In this document: piece after piece, positions 9,010-18,013 of the stretch
Position numbering within the stretch: the stretch's first letter is position 1
Layout: every line of letters begins with the position of its first letter
Assembly (NCBI RefSeq): GCF_900302475.1
Contig: NZ_OMOQ01000007.1
Span: 1 to 64,000 of the forward strand
Origin: Defluviimonas aquaemixtae
Lineage (GTDB): Bacteria; Pseudomonadota; Alphaproteobacteria; Rhodobacterales; Rhodobacteraceae
Length of the DNA stretch: 64,000 nt
Reading direction: 5' to 3'
Notes under the pieces: model-generated
Database searches by the model: none
Told to the model about the DNA's origin: nothing
What the model saw: the letters and a program-made list of their open reading frames with translations, nothing else
Position numbers and translations under genes: made by a program

Positions 9010-9915
9010 ATGAAAGTTGCCGCCGCCGCTTATCCGCTCGACTGGTTCAACGACTGGTCGGAATACGAGCTGAAGCTCGATCGCTGGGTGTCCGACGCCG
9101 CCAGCAAAGGAGCAGAGCTTCTCGTCTTTCCTGAGTACGGCGCGATGGAACTCGCGTCGCTTGGCGGCAAGGATGTGGCCGGCGATCTTGAGGGCGCGCT
9201 GCATGAGGTCGACCGCCATAAGGCGGGATCGGACGCGATGCATGCCCGTCTGGCGGCGCACTACGGCGTTCATATCCTCGCGGGTTCCGGCCCCGTTTTC
9301 GACCGGCCCCATGCCGGCGACAGGCCGGTGAACCGGGCGAGTTTGTTCGGGCCGGCGGGGCTTATCGGACATCAGGACAAGGTGATGATGACCCGCTTCG
9401 AACGCGAGGACTGGAAGGTGGTGGCGGGCGACGGACTTCAGGTCTTCGATACGGCCCTCGGCCGGATCGGGGTTCTTATCTGTTACGACGGCGAGTTCCC
9501 GCTGCTCGGCCGCGCGCTCGCCGAGGCGGGTGTGGAATTCCTGCTCGTTCCCTCCGCGACGGATGCGCTCGCAGGGTTCACCCGGGTGCGCGTCGGCGCC
9601 ATGGCCCGCGCGCTTGAAGGGCAGCTTGTCGCGGTCCACGCGCCTGTCGTGGGCGATGCGCCCTGGTGCAACGGCATGGAGGAGAATACGGGCGTCGCAT
9701 CGGTCTATGGCCCGGCCGACCGGGGATTTCCGCCGACCGGAATTCTCGCGGAAGGCAGTTTGGGCGAGCCCGGTTGGGTCTATGCCGAGGTTTCGCGGGA
9801 TGCCATCGCCGAGGTCCGCAGGGACGGCGGTGTTCTCAACCTGAAGCACTGGCCGGAACAGATTTCGCAGCTTTCCAGGGTCAGACTGCACGCCGAAACC
9901 CGAGATTGCGCTTGA
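9010..9915 (+). CDS. Carbon-nitrogen hydrolase (nitrilase superfamily)
   Basis: A 301-residue amidase-like enzyme. The Glu-Lys-Cys triad is complete: E42 in VFPEYGAME, K124 in HQDKVMM and C158 in VLICYDGEFP. The start at 9010 (MKVAAAAYPLDWF) is set by GAGGAAGG upstream and by the family's strand-1 opening. Members hydrolyse linear amides or omega-amides. Pairing with a GNAT suggests an acylated amine substrate, which is inference. A stem-loop follows before infA. Confidence 0.9.
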   Translation: MKVAAAAYPLDWFNDWSEYELKLDRWVSDAASKGAELLVFPEYGAMELASLGGKDVAGDLEGALHEVDRHKAGSDAMHARLAAHYGVHILAGSGPVFDRPHAGDRPVNRASLFGPAGLIGHQDKVMMTRFEREDWKVVAGDGLQVFDTALGRIGVLICYDGEFPLLGRALAEAGVEFLLVPSATDALAGFTRVRVGAMARALEGQLVAVHAPVVGDAPWCNGMEENTGVASVYGPADRGFPPTGILAEGSLGEPGWVYAEVSRDAIAEVRRDGGVLNLKHWPEQISQLSRVRLHAETRDCA

Positions 9916-9945
9916 ATTCGCAGCTTATCAGGCGCATTTAACGCG

Positions 9946-9965
9946 CGCCCGGAGGTAGCCGGGCG
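9946..9965 (+). terminator. GC-rich stem-loop between the nitrilase gene and infA
   Basis: CGCCCGG (9946-9952) and CCGGGCG (9959-9965) form a 7-bp stem around a six-base loop AGGTAG. There is no T-run. It ends 19 bases before the infA ATG, so it could be a weak or Rho-assisted terminator, or part of the infA leader. The loop contains an AGG that could influence ribosome access. Confidence 0.5.
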
Positions 9966-9984
9966 AACCAACTATGGAGTGACC

Positions 9985-10203
9985 ATGGCCAAGGAAGAAG
10001 GTCTCGAATTTCCGGGCGTCGTGAAGGAACTCCTGCCGAACGCGACGTTCAGGGTCGAGCTGGAAAACGGCCATGAGATCATTGCGACGATGGCAGGAAA
10101 GATGCGGAAGAACCGCATTCGCGTCCTCGCGGGCGACAAGGTTCAGGTGACCATGACGCCCTATGATCTGACCAAGGGGCGGATCAATTACCGTTTCAAG
10201 TAA
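9985..10203 (+). CDS. infA: Translation initiation factor IF-1
   Basis: IF-1 (72 aa, the canonical length) binds the 30S A site during initiation. The OB-fold sequence is complete: [59 protein letters not shown] at 9985 is preceded by GGAGTGACC and gives the standard N-terminus. The maf gene begins one base after the stop, so infA, maf, RNase E/G and yacG look like one operon. Confidence 0.98.
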   Translation: MAKEEGLEFPGVVKELLPNATFRVELENGHEIIATMAGKMRKNRIRVLAGDKVQVTMTPYDLTKGRINYRFK

Positions 10204-10204
10204 G

Positions 10205-10789
10205 GTGCGTCCACGCCTTGTTCTCGGTTCCGCGAGTCCCCGCCGAAAAGAGCTTCTGGCGCAACTGGGGCTCACGCCCGACGATACACGCGCGCCCGAC
10301 ATAGACGAAGCGCCCCTGAACGGCGAACTGCCGCGCCCGTATTGCGCCCGCATGGCGCGCGAGAAGGCTATGGCCGTGCGCTGCGGGCGGGACGAAATCG
10401 TGCTTTGCGCCGACACCACCGTTGCGCTCGGCCGCCGGATTCTGGGAAAGCCGGAAAGCGCGGGCGAGGCGGCGGAGTTTCTCTGGAAGCTGTCGGGGCG
10501 GCGCCATCGGGTCATCACCGCCGTCGCAGTGCGGCGCGGCGACCGGCTTTGGGAGCGGGCGGTCGAGACCGTCGTCAAGGTAAAGACCCTCTCCGACGCC
10601 GAGGTGAACGCCTATCTGGCGTCCGGTGAGTGGAGGGGCAAGGCAGGCGCCTACGGTATCCAAGGCCGCTTCGGCGCGTTCATTCCCTGGCTTCAGGGGT
10701 CGTTCACCGGAGTTGTCGGGCTGCCGGTTGCTGAGACCGCGCATCTTCTCGAAGCGGCGGGTATTGACGTTCACGGAGTTGAGGCGTGA
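10205..10789 (+). CDS. maf: Maf family nucleoside triphosphate pyrophosphatase
   Basis: A 194-residue pyrophosphatase that removes non-canonical or modified nucleotides. GTG start at 10205. The N-terminal signature is [19 protein letters not shown], followed by [12 protein letters not shown], the catalytic-region motif [18 protein letters not shown] and [11 protein letters not shown]. The C-terminal [20 protein letters not shown] completes the pocket; GRFG replaces the more frequent GKAA/GLGA. It overlaps the next GTG start by four bases. The gene order infA-maf-RNase is a hallmark of this group of bacteria. Confidence 0.95.
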   Translation: MRPRLVLGSASPRRKELLAQLGLTPDDTRAPDIDEAPLNGELPRPYCARMAREKAMAVRCGRDEIVLCADTTVALGRRILGKPESAGEAAEFLWKLSGRRHRVITAVAVRRGDRLWERAVETVVKVKTLSDAEVNAYLASGEWRGKAGAYGIQGRFGAFIPWLQGSFTGVVGLPVAETAHLLEAAGIDVHGVEA

Positions 10790-11835
10790 AAGGCCGGGTG
10801 ATCGTTCTCGGCGAATTTCACGGCCGCGAAGGGGCGGCGCTCATGGTCGACGGGCGGCTCGAGGATCTTCTCGTCGATTCCGGCGAAGCGGAGGGCTTTG
10901 CCCCCGGCGCGATCCTGCGCGGCGTGACGGACCGGCAGATGAAGGGGCAGGGCGGCGTTTTCGTGAAGCTGCCCGGAGCCAAGGGATACCTGCGAGAGAC
11001 GAAGGGCCTGGCGCCCGGTCAGCCGGTGCTCGTTCAGGTGACCGGCTATCCGGAACAAGGCAAGGCGGTGCCGGTCACGAGGCGGCTTCTCTTCAAGAGC
11101 CGCCTGTGCATCGTCACGCCATCCGCGCATGGGCTGAACATCTCGCGCCGGATCAAGGATGGCGGCGACCGGGTGCGGCTTGAAGTGCTCGCGGCGGCCG
11201 GAATGGCGGGGTCGGAGCACGGACTCATCCTCCGGTCAGCCGCCGCGCTTGCCGAGGACGACGACATCGTCGCCGACATCGCCCAGATGCGCGGCCTTGC
11301 CGAGACGGTCATGGCCGACGCATCGGGTGGGCCGGAATTCCTCGTCGACGCGCCCACGCCGCACGAGGCGGCTTGGCGCGACTGGTCCGATCCCGTCCCG
11401 GACGAGGTGGCCCAGGGTTCGGACGCCTTCGCCCGCCACGGAGTGGAGGAGTTGATCGATGCGCTTTTGGTGCCGGAGGTTCGGCTGCCAGGCGGGGCGC
11501 ACATGGCGGTCGAGCCCACATGCGCGCTGATTTCCGTCGACGTGAATACCGGCCCTGACACCTCGCCCGCCGCCAGTCTCAAGGCGAACATCGCCGCCGC
11601 CCGCGACCTGCCGCGCCAATTGCGCCTGCGCGGCCTCGGCGGCCAGATTACGGTTGATTTCGCACCAATTCCGAAACGCGACCGCGCCGCGCTGGAGCAG
11701 CAACTCAGGACCGCGTTTCGCGGCGAGGCGGCGGAGACGAGCCTTGCGGGCTGGACCCCCTTGGGCAACTTCGAGCTTCAGCGCAAGCGCGACAGGTTGC
11801 CTTTGGCGGCGGTCCTGAAGCAAAGTAAGATATGA
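10786..11835 (+). CDS. Ribonuclease E/G family protein, short form
   Basis: A 349-residue RNase E/G-type endoribonuclease, much shorter than E. coli RNase G (about 490) and RNase E. The catalytic-domain Asp residues appear as D252 in ISVDVNTG and D291 in ITVDFAPI, and the RNase H-like and 5'-sensor segments are recognisable (HGLNISRRI). The zinc-link Cys-x-x-Cys of full RNase E is absent. In Rhodobacterales this short paralogue sits between maf and yacG, separate from the large RNase E. Probable role is RNA processing; its own specificity is unknown. GTG start overlapping maf. Confidence 0.9.
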   Translation: MKGRVIVLGEFHGREGAALMVDGRLEDLLVDSGEAEGFAPGAILRGVTDRQMKGQGGVFVKLPGAKGYLRETKGLAPGQPVLVQVTGYPEQGKAVPVTRRLLFKSRLCIVTPSAHGLNISRRIKDGGDRVRLEVLAAAGMAGSEHGLILRSAAALAEDDDIVADIAQMRGLAETVMADASGGPEFLVDAPTPHEAAWRDWSDPVPDEVAQGSDAFARHGVEELIDALLVPEVRLPGGAHMAVEPTCALISVDVNTGPDTSPAASLKANIAAARDLPRQLRLRGLGGQITVDFAPIPKRDRAALEQQLRTAFRGEAAETSLAGWTPLGNFELQRKRDRLPLAAVLKQSKI

Positions 11836-12008
11836 CCTGCCCGATCTGCCAGAAAGAGACCGATCCAAAATACCGCCCCTTCTGTTCGAAGCGTTGTGCC
11901 GACGTCGACCTCGGCCGCTGGCTGACCGGAGCCTATGCGATCCCCGCCGAGGGAGATGACACGCCCGACGAGGCCGACGCCGCAGACCCGCAGCTTCGAC
12001 TGAACTGA
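11832..12008 (+). CDS. yacG: DNA gyrase inhibitor YacG (zinc-binding)
   Basis: A 58-residue protein. Four Cys (C3, C6, C18, C22: TCPICQ...FCSKRC) form the treble-clef zinc site, followed by ADVDLGRWLTGAYAIP, the family signature. ATG at 11832 overlaps the RNase stop by four bases. YacG binds GyrB and inhibits gyrase in E. coli. The acidic C-terminus (DDTPDEADAAD) is longer than the core domain. It closes the infA operon, just before tRNA-Phe. Confidence 0.95.
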   Translation: MTCPICQKETDPKYRPFCSKRCADVDLGRWLTGAYAIPAEGDDTPDEADAADPQLRLN

Positions 12009-12098
12009 ATTTCATGAGCGCGCAAGGGCGCGAAAACCCTCTGGACAGGCTCGCTTGCCTCGCCTAAGAGTGCCGGGCCGGGCGGAAACGTCCCCGGT

Positions 12099-12174
12099 GC
12101 CCAGATAGCTCAGTTGGTAGAGCAGCGGATTGAAAATCCGCGTGTCGCTGGTTCGATTCCGGCTCTGGGCACCA
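12099..12174 (+). tRNA. tRNA-Phe(GAA)
   Basis: Acceptor GCCCAGA/TCTGGGC with discriminator A and encoded CCA. D-arm TAGCTCAGTTGGTAGAGC; anticodon stem GCGGA/TCCGC around TTGAAAA (anticodon GAA); T-arm GTTCGATTC. Seventy-six bases. An accessory copper block begins immediately 3' of this gene, so it is a plausible integration site. Confidence 0.98.
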
Positions 12175-12404
12175 CTTCAGCTCATCTGTGCGTGTGCGTT
12201 GAAGCTCGGTGTTCGTGGCATCGCGCAGATGATCATGGTGATCGGCATGGCGATGTCAACGGAGGCGGAATTCAGCGACGCGCCATTGGTCGGCGCGATG
12301 CTTGGCTCGAAAGAAAGCGCCCCGCGCCGATGAGTCCATCAACATCATTGGCAGCAGCGCCACGTCGCTCGCCAGATTGAGCGAGTTTCTCATCCCGATC
12401 CTCT

Positions 12405-12812
12405 TCAACAAATGCTGTTCGCGCGTTGCAGCGTTCGGACGTAGGCGACGAATTGGGCCGCGCCTTCGTCGGTCACGCCCTCGACGGGCGGCACGTTTCC
12501 GAAAGGCCAGTGATGGGCTCGGACTCCGTTCTTTGCGGCCACCAGAAAGGCGATGTCGTCGTGGTGGTTCGGCTCGTAGATCCGGTGGACGAGCGGTGGA
12601 CCATTTTCCGACCCCGCCGCGTTCAGCCCATGGCAGGTTGCGCAGTTCTCGGCGAAAAGTGCAGCACTTTCCTGCTCCGCACCGTCAAGCTCCGGGATTT
12701 GCAGCCCCACCTGCGCCGGCGACGTCTGTGGTGCTCCGTTTCGGTTCAGGGCGTACCAGCCGCCGACCAGCGCCAGAACCAGAACCGTTCCCAGAATACC
12801 CTTGCGGCGCAT
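12405..12812 (-). CDS. Membrane-anchored c-type cytochrome
   Basis: A 135-residue protein with an uncleaved or signal-anchor helix (residues 5-21, ILGTVLVLALVGGWYAL) and one haem-binding C57-A-T-C60-H61. A distal Met can be supplied by the C-terminal domain region (NVPPVEGVTD replaces the NMMPVEG of its paralogue, so the sixth ligand is uncertain). Start at ATG 12812; a GTG one codon earlier overlaps. It is a paralogue of the protein at 21509-21961, sharing GPPLVH-IYEPNHH-D-AFLVA-NGV. It lies directly downstream of the ruined cueR and is probably periplasmic, in copper handling or respiration. Confidence 0.85.
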   Translation of the reverse strand: MRRKGILGTVLVLALVGGWYALNRNGAPQTSPAQVGLQIPELDGAEQESAALFAENCATCHGLNAAGSENGPPLVHRIYEPNHHDDIAFLVAAKNGVRAHHWPFGNVPPVEGVTDEGAAQFVAYVRTLQRANSIC

Positions 12813-13211
12813 CACCGCGTGCCCGTTTCGCCGGACAATCCGTCGTGGATCGGGCAGTCCGGCCTGTCGTCGTCATGGCACCGGCTGAGAAAATTTTTCA
12901 AGGTGCGCTTGAGCGACTCGGGTTCTGCGATCTTCCGCGCAATCCGATCCAGGTGGGCGGTCGCGATATGTTTTCGCGTCCGCGCTCGAACGATCGCGAT
13001 CTTCGGACAAAGCCAACATCGAACGGCAATCCTCGATCGAAAAACCGAGCGACCGCGCTCGGGACAGGAAGGCAAGCTTGAGGACGTCCGTCTCACTGAA
13101 CGCGCGATGCCCGTTGTGGCCTCGGGACGGGCGTCCGAGCCCGATGTCTTCGTACTAGCGCAAGGTCTTGGCGGGCAAGCCGCTTGCCTCGGCCACATCA
13201 CCGATGTTCAT
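12812..13211 (-). pseudogene. cueR: cueR (MerR-family copper regulator), inactivated copy
   Basis: From ATG at 13211 the frame reads MNIGDVAEASGLPAKTLR, then a TAG where functional homologues have the first Tyr of RYYEDIGL, then YEDIGL. After ...RSSADAK the reading shifts at an AAAA run; removing one A restores HIATAHLDRIARKI. The Cu-binding C-terminus CHDDDRPDC is still readable in the second frame. So there is one nonsense mutation plus one indel. The copy at 19145-19579 aligns across its full length and is intact. Its operator at 13239-13259 remains perfect. Confidence 0.9.
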
Positions 13212-13238
13212 TGTCGAATCCTCCTGCGCTCAAATCGC

Positions 13239-13259
13239 ACCTTCCACCATTTGGAAGGT
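13239..13259. promoter_or_regulatory. CueR-type operator between cueR pseudogene and DUF305 gene
   Basis: ACCTTCC-N7-GGAAGGT, a perfect MerR/CueR dyad identical in layout to the E. coli copA site. Leftward it offers -35 TTAACC and -10 CGATTT with 19 bp between them, the long spacer typical of MerR-activated promoters. Rightward, a -10-like TAACAT follows, but the -35 (CGCACC) is poor. It may control both flanking genes. Confidence 0.85.
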
Positions 13260-13337
13260 TAACATTTTTGCGCAAGTCGGAACCTTCCAGCGCGGTAAGT
13301 TCATTGTCCATCCGGGCATACCTTTCGGAGGCAAAAA

Positions 13338-14216
13338 ATGAATTACGGTCGCTTCTTTGCGATGATCGCAACTTCGACAACGGTGATGATGGGGTTAATG
13401 TATCTCAACACATATCTGCCAGGTCACGTCTTCTGGTCGGAAACGCGCGCCTACATGGCACTATTCATGGGGGCGGCCATGGCGGTCGTCATGCTTGGCT
13501 TCATGCTGTCCATGTACAAGAACCGGATGGCGAACGCGGCCATCTTCGTCGGCGCGGCAATCGTCTTCGCCGGGTCTTTGTGGCTAGTCCGAAGCCAAGC
13601 CACAATCGAAGACCGGTCCTTCATGCGCGCGATGATCCCGCACCACTCCATCGCGATCATGACGTCTTCCCGCGCCAACATATCAGATCCGCGTGTCCGC
13701 AAGCTGGCGGACGAGATCATCTACGCCCAAGACAAGGAAATCGCCGAAATGCGGTATCTCATCGCCGATATAGGCCGGTCGGGGGCCGAGACGACAGTGC
13801 CTTCCGAACCCGCTTCGATCATGACGCTGGAAGCGGCCCTCGCGACGGCGAATGTTGCGCCTCTCGATCCGGAATTCATGTCGGGCGAGGAAATCGGCGT
13901 TCTCTTCCCGGACGGCGCTGCCTGCACGTTCACGTACACCGAAGACAGCCCGCCGGTGCTCGCAGTCGGCGCGTCGGATGACGGTCCCGTCGCCGCCGTG
14001 AAGATCAGCGGCGATTTGGTCAGGCTCTCCGCGGATGAGTCGTCTGTCATCGCCGCTCGTGCGTTCACGGCGCCTGGGATTGCTATGAATCTGAGCGGGC
14101 GGCGTGGCGCCGAACTTGCTGCGAATGTAGGAGCCAGGCATGTGGAAGCGGATCTGGTTCTTAAAATTAATCAAGGTCTTACAGCCGGATATGCTGGCTA
14201 TTACGGTTGTGGGTGA
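13338..14216 (+). CDS. DUF305 domain membrane protein with C-terminal extension
   Basis: A 292-residue protein. Three hydrophobic segments cover residues about 5-26, 38-60 and 68-82. A DUF305 (ferritin-like) core then follows: MRAMIPHHSIAIMTSSRANISDPRVRKLADEI and AQDKEIAEMRYLI, with paired His as likely metal ligands. Residues about 165-290 form a separate domain (LFPDGAACTFTYTEDSPPVLAVG) that I do not recognise. DUF305 proteins are frequent beside copper and silver resistance genes. A GGAGGC site precedes the ATG. It lies 79 bases from a CueR operator and upstream of copA's own promoter. Confidence 0.82.
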   Translation: MNYGRFFAMIATSTTVMMGLMYLNTYLPGHVFWSETRAYMALFMGAAMAVVMLGFMLSMYKNRMANAAIFVGAAIVFAGSLWLVRSQATIEDRSFMRAMIPHHSIAIMTSSRANISDPRVRKLADEIIYAQDKEIAEMRYLIADIGRSGAETTVPSEPASIMTLEAALATANVAPLDPEFMSGEEIGVLFPDGAACTFTYTEDSPPVLAVGASDDGPVAAVKISGDLVRLSADESSVIAARAFTAPGIAMNLSGRRGAELAANVGARHVEADLVLKINQGLTAGYAGYYGCG

Positions 14217-14247
14217 TGACGGCAACGAGGCGCGCGTCGAATCCCTC

Positions 14248-14278
14248 TTGACCTTCCAGTAACTGGAAGCACTAGCTT
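14248..14278 (+). promoter_or_regulatory. CueR-activated copA promoter
   Basis: -35 TTGACC (14248-14253), 19-bp spacer holding the dyad ACCTTCC-AGTAACT-GGAAGCA (14251-14271), -10 TAGCTT (14273-14278). The overlong spacer with a central TTCC-N7-GGAA dyad is diagnostic of MerR/CueR activation. The copA ATG is 28 bases beyond the -10. Confidence 0.93.
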
Positions 14279-14305
14279 CTATTTGGGATCAGGCAGGAGT
14301 CTGAA

Positions 14306-16666
14306 ATGTCACAGAACGCGCACCATCAACACGATCACGCCAATTGCGGGCACTCTCACATGTCCGAGCCGTCCGGCGCGCCGACGGCGATAGACCCGGT
14401 TTGCGGAATGTCGGTGACCGTCAACCCGGAAGCCCGCTCGCGTGAATACGGCGACGAGACCTTCAATTTCTGCTCCGACGGCTGCCAATCGAAGTTCGAT
14501 GTCGATCCATGGTTCTACGCATCGGGTAATGTCTCAAAGGTCGGCAAACATGCTGCGCCGGGGAGCCAATGGACCTGTCCGATGCATCCGGAAATCGTCC
14601 GTGACGAACCCGGTGCTTGCCCGATCTGCGGCATGGCGCTTGAACCGATGTTGCCTTCGGACGAACCGAACGAAGAGCTGACAGACTTTACCCGGCGTCT
14701 CTGGTTCAGCGCGGCGGCCGCGGTGCCGCTCGTGATCCTCACTATGGGCGAGATGGTCGGACTGCCTGTGCGCGACTGGGTTGGCCATCAGCTGGCCGTC
14801 TATCTCGAGTTTCTGCTGGCCACGCCCATCGTGCTCTGGGCGGCTCGGCCATTTTTCCAGCGCGGGCTGGATTCGATCAAGAACCGGTCGCCGAACATGT
14901 GGACTCTGATCTCGCTCGGCGTCGGGGCGGCGTATCTTTACTCGCTCGTCGCGACGTTCCTGCCGGGCGTCTTCCCGGAGCAGTACCGGATGGACGGTAT
15001 GGTTGGCACCTACTACGAGGCCGCCGTCGTCATCGTGGCGCTGATCTTCGTGGGGCAGGTGCTTGAGCTTCGCGCGCGCGAACGGACGGGCGACGCGATC
15101 CGCGCTCTGATGGACCTCGCACCGAAGACGGCAAGGCGGATTCTGCCCGATGGCTCTGAATACGACGCGCCGCTTGAAAACATCGTGGCCGGGGACCTGC
15201 TTCGCGTTCGTCCGGGCGACAGCGTTCCCGTTGATGGCGAGGTGGTCGAGGGGCGCTCCTCCATCGACGAAAGCATGATCACCGGAGAACCGGTGCCGGT
15301 TGAGAAGACCGAAGGCGACCGGGTCACGGGCGGAACCATCAACAAGAACGGCACGTTCGCGTTCCGCGCCGATGCTGTCGGTTCCGATACGGTGCTCGCG
15401 CAGATCGTCGAGATGGTGGCGGGCGCCCGCCGCTCGCGGGCGCCCATTCAGGGGCTGGCGGACCGCGTCTCGGAGATTTTTGTGCCGACCGTGGTCGGCG
15501 TCGCGGTGCTCGCGTTCCTGACCTGGCTTGTCTTCGGACCGAACCCGGCATTCGTCTTCGCCGTGGCGGCCGCCGTGTCGGTATTGATTATCGCGTGTCC
15601 CTGTGCGCTCGGGCTGGCGACGCCAATCTCGATCACGACAGCGGCCGGGCGCGGGGCGCAGGCGGGTGTCCTGGTCAAGGATGCGGAGGCGCTGGAGCGC
15701 ATGGCGCGCGTCGACACTCTTATCGTGGACAAGACCGGTACCTTGACCGAGGGCAAGCCGAAGCTGACGAATGCCGTCGCGCTGGCGGACATGGCAGAAG
15801 AAGACGTCCTGGCCAATGCGGCCGCGCTCGAGCGGGGGTCGGAGCACCCATTGGCCGACGCCATCGTCGAGGGCGCGAAGGCTCGCAACATCGTACTGGA
15901 CAAGGTGTCGGATTTCGATGCCGTGACCGGCAAGGGCGTCACGGGCAGCGTCGGGGGCCGTCAGGTGGCGCTCGGCAACGCGGCCCTGATGCAATCGCTC
16001 AAGATCGAGACCGAGAGCGCCGATGCGACCGCTGACAAACTGCGCGCGGAGGGGAAGACAGCGATGTTCGTGGCGGTTGACGGCCGTGTTGTCGGCCTCG
16101 TGGCTGTCGCCGATCCGATCAAGGCCACGACGGAAGGTGCGATCCGAAACCTGCACGCCCAGGGAATTCGGGTCATCATGGCGACCGGAGACAACCAGCG
16201 CACAGCCGAGGCCGTTGCGGCGAAACTGGGCATCGACGAGGTGCGGGCGGGTGTGCTGCCGGAGGGCAAGAAAGCGCTTGTCGACGACCTCCGCGCCGCG
16301 GGCCGCTCGGTTGCCATGGCGGGCGACGGTGTGAACGACGCGCCAGCGCTTGCGGCAGCGGATGTCGGCATTGCCATGGGGACAGGAGCCGACGTCGCGG
16401 TCGAAAGCGCGGGCCTGACGCTTCTGGGCGGGGATCTGACGGGTATCGTGCGGGCCAGAAAGCTGGCCAAGGCAACGCTCCGCAACATCAAGCAGAACCT
16501 CTTCTTCGCATTCGTGTACAACGCGGCGGGCGTTCCCATAGCTGCGGGCGTGCTCTACCCGGTCTTCGGATTGCTGCTTTCGCCGATGATCGCCGCGGCG
16601 GCCATGTCGCTGTCGTCGGTTTCCGTCATCGCCAATGCGCTCAGGCTGCGTCGGCTGGAACTCTGA
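14306..16666 (+). CDS. copA: Cu(I)-translocating P1B-type ATPase with YHS and HMBD N-terminus
   Basis: A 786-residue exporter moving Cu(I) from cytoplasm to periplasm. The order is: a His-rich leader (residues 6-18), a YHS domain (DPVCGMSV at 30-37; FCSDGCQ at 55-61) and a heavy-metal-binding domain ([21 protein letters not shown] at about 90-110). Then come eight membrane helices with the transport motif C431-P-C433, the phosphorylation motif DKTGT from D475, SEHPLAD and GDGVND near 673-678. There is no classical HMA domain. A SD-like AGGAGT precedes the ATG. All catalytic motifs are intact, unlike several neighbours, so copper efflux probably still works. Confidence 0.96.
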   Translation: MSQNAHHQHDHANCGHSHMSEPSGAPTAIDPVCGMSVTVNPEARSREYGDETFNFCSDGCQSKFDVDPWFYASGNVSKVGKHAAPGSQWTCPMHPEIVRDEPGACPICGMALEPMLPSDEPNEELTDFTRRLWFSAAAAVPLVILTMGEMVGLPVRDWVGHQLAVYLEFLLATPIVLWAARPFFQRGLDSIKNRSPNMWTLISLGVGAAYLYSLVATFLPGVFPEQYRMDGMVGTYYEAAVVIVALIFVGQVLELRARERTGDAIRALMDLAPKTARRILPDGSEYDAPLENIVAGDLLRVRPGDSVPVDGEVVEGRSSIDESMITGEPVPVEKTEGDRVTGGTINKNGTFAFRADAVGSDTVLAQIVEMVAGARRSRAPIQGLADRVSEIFVPTVVGVAVLAFLTWLVFGPNPAFVFAVAAAVSVLIIACPCALGLATPISITTAAGRGAQAGVLVKDAEALERMARVDTLIVDKTGTLTEGKPKLTNAVALADMAEEDVLANAAALERGSEHPLADAIVEGAKARNIVLDKVSDFDAVTGKGVTGSVGGRQVALGNAALMQSLKIETESADATADKLRAEGKTAMFVAVDGRVVGLVAVADPIKATTEGAIRNLHAQGIRVIMATGDNQRTAEAVAAKLGIDEVRAGVLPEGKKALVDDLRAAGRSVAMAGDGVNDAPALAAADVGIAMGTGADVAVESAGLTLLGGDLTGIVRARKLAKATLRNIKQNLFFAFVYNAAGVPIAAGVLYPVFGLLLSPMIAAAAMSLSSVSVIANALRLRRLEL

Positions 16667-16721
16667 TCCCGATTTTGTTCGGAGCGCTCCCTCGCACGTC
16701 ATCAACTTCGTCTCAGCATTC

Positions 16722-16771
16722 GCCCAGCGTCAAACTTCCGCATCGTTTGGCCGGAAGCATGGACGCTGGGC
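16722..16771 (+). repeat. Long imperfect inverted repeat downstream of copA
   Basis: GCCCAGCGTC (16722-16731) is matched perfectly by GACGCTGGGC (16762-16771), and an inner pair CTTCC/GGAAG (16735-16739, 16753-16757) extends the structure. It could end the copA transcript, though no T-run follows, or be a leftover of a mobile element. Nothing else is seen in the 167 bases between copA and the phasin gene. Confidence 0.6.
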
Positions 16772-16833
16772 GACTGCGCCACGCCCGGTGTAGCCTTCGG
16801 CCGAAGCCGCGGGTCCATCCTTCGTCTCTGACC

Positions 16834-17178
16834 CTATTTTCGGGGGCTCGCGAACGCCTCCTGCACGATCTCGTTGCTCATTTTCATGAGCTTGCCGCCC
16901 TCTGCCACGTATTGATCCAGCGCCGTTTGCAGGAAACGCCGCTGAATGGCCATGATCTCGGCCGGGTTCTTGCAGTGAAGGATCTCATGCTGGGTCTTAA
17001 CGTCCTCGGCGATGCGTTCCGCAACGAACTGCATGGCCTCGCTGCCAATATCGCCAAGACCTTCCATCCAGGCCAGATAAAGCCGAGCCGCGGCGCTGGG
17101 ATCTGCCGTCTGCATCCCCGCGATCGTTTTCATTGCGTCCTCTGGGCTGGTCACAGCAGCGCCTTTTTTTTCTGGCAT
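16834..17178 (-). CDS. Phasin family protein
   Basis: A 114-residue, almost wholly helical protein without membrane segments. Residues AAARLYLAWMEGLGDIGSEA, MQFVAERIAEDVKTQHEIL, and the Cys-Lys-Asn-Pro-Ala-Glu turn followed by RRFLQTALDQYVAEGGKLM match the phasin pattern: helix, CKNPAE-like turn, helix. Phasins coat polyhydroxyalkanoate granules. ATG at 17178 is preferred over 17193 because AAAGGA lies upstream at good spacing. No PHA gene is adjacent. Probably a core gene between the two accessory blocks. Confidence 0.85.
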   Translation of the reverse strand: MPEKKGAAVTSPEDAMKTIAGMQTADPSAAARLYLAWMEGLGDIGSEAMQFVAERIAEDVKTQHEILHCKNPAEIMAIQRRFLQTALDQYVAEGGKLMKMSNEIVQEAFASPRK

Positions 17179-17282
17179 TTCACATCCTTTCATCGCTCTC
17201 GAAATGATACCCTAACCCCTCGTGCTTGACGCCGCTTTGATCTTACGCAGTCCTGACGGCCGCCATACCTGACCCGCGTCGC

Positions 17283-17753
17283 CTAGGTCCGATGCCCGAA
17301 CGCACCGGTGCGGGCCTCCTTCATGAGCCGATCGAAATCGGCACCGGCGACCGAAACGAGTGTGCGGTGGTCGCCACCTTCAAACCATACCCTGTCCAAT
17401 CCACGCAGACTTTCGTCCATCACGACCGGCACGCCGTAGGCCGCCCCCACCGGCGGGGCCGCGCCGACGTCGCAATCGTCGAAAATCTCCTTGACCTCGG
17501 TTTCGCTGGCAAGCCCGAGCCGCCTGTCGAGCAGCCCCTGAAGCGCGCTGAGATCCACCCGGTGGCTTGACGGCACGACGGCGAGGACGTGACCATCCTC
17601 AAGGTGGATCGCCACGGATTTGGCCAGCCTGTCGCCGGGGATGTGCGCGGCCTCCGCCGTTTCGCTCGCCGTCGCGGTTCGCGGATGCGAGACGGTTTCG
17701 TACGAGACGCCCTGACTTTCGAGATGGGATTTAAGGCGCTTGGCGATCGTCAT
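17283..17753 (-). CDS. YbaK/ProX-type aminoacyl-tRNA deacylase
   Basis: A 156-residue editing-domain protein. The hallmarks are YETVSHPRTATASETAEAAHIPGDRLAKSVAI, where the conserved Lys follows RLA, and the GAAPPVGAAYGVPV loop. Such proteins hydrolyse mischarged Cys- or Ala-tRNA-Pro, though the exact substrate class is not evident. The start at 17753 (MTIAKRLKSHL) has GGGGAGG seven bases upstream; an upstream in-frame start would add eleven residues. It stands 170 bases from tRNA-Ser on the other strand. Confidence 0.88.
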   Translation of the reverse strand: MTIAKRLKSHLESQGVSYETVSHPRTATASETAEAAHIPGDRLAKSVAIHLEDGHVLAVVPSSHRVDLSALQGLLDRRLGLASETEVKEIFDDCDVGAAPPVGAAYGVPVVMDESLRGLDRVWFEGGDHRTLVSVAGADFDRLMKEARTGAFGHRT

Positions 17754-17923
17754 AGTGACCTCCCCTACTTGCGGGGCGCCCGCCAAGGAGCTCGGGTTGA
17801 GGCGCCCGTCTGCCGAGTCTTCACTCTGCGCTGATGCCGCCTGTCCGGCAAGCCCCGCGGGGGGAGAAGCACATGCAACCTTTCCCCTTGCCCCTCAGGA
17901 GCCCTGCGATTAAACGGGGCGGC

Positions 17924-18013
17924 GGAGACGTGGCCGAGTGGTCGAAGGCGCTCCCCTGCTAAGGGAGTAGACGGGAAACCGTCTCGAGGGTTCGAATCCC
18001 TTCGTCTCCGCCA
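17924..18013 (+). tRNA. tRNA-Ser(GCU)
   Basis: Ninety bases with a long variable arm (class II). Acceptor GGAGACG/CGTCTCC, G discriminator, encoded CCA. Anticodon stem CTCCC/GGGAG around CTGCTAA (anticodon GCT); variable arm TAGACGGGAAACCGTCT; T-arm GGTTCGAATCC. The second accessory stretch starts directly 3' of it. Confidence 0.97.

Noticed and set aside
13282..13302. Second ACCTTCC before the DUF305 gene considered as another CueR site
   Set aside because: The right half (TAAGTTC) does not match GGAAGGT and there is no correctly spaced -35/-10.
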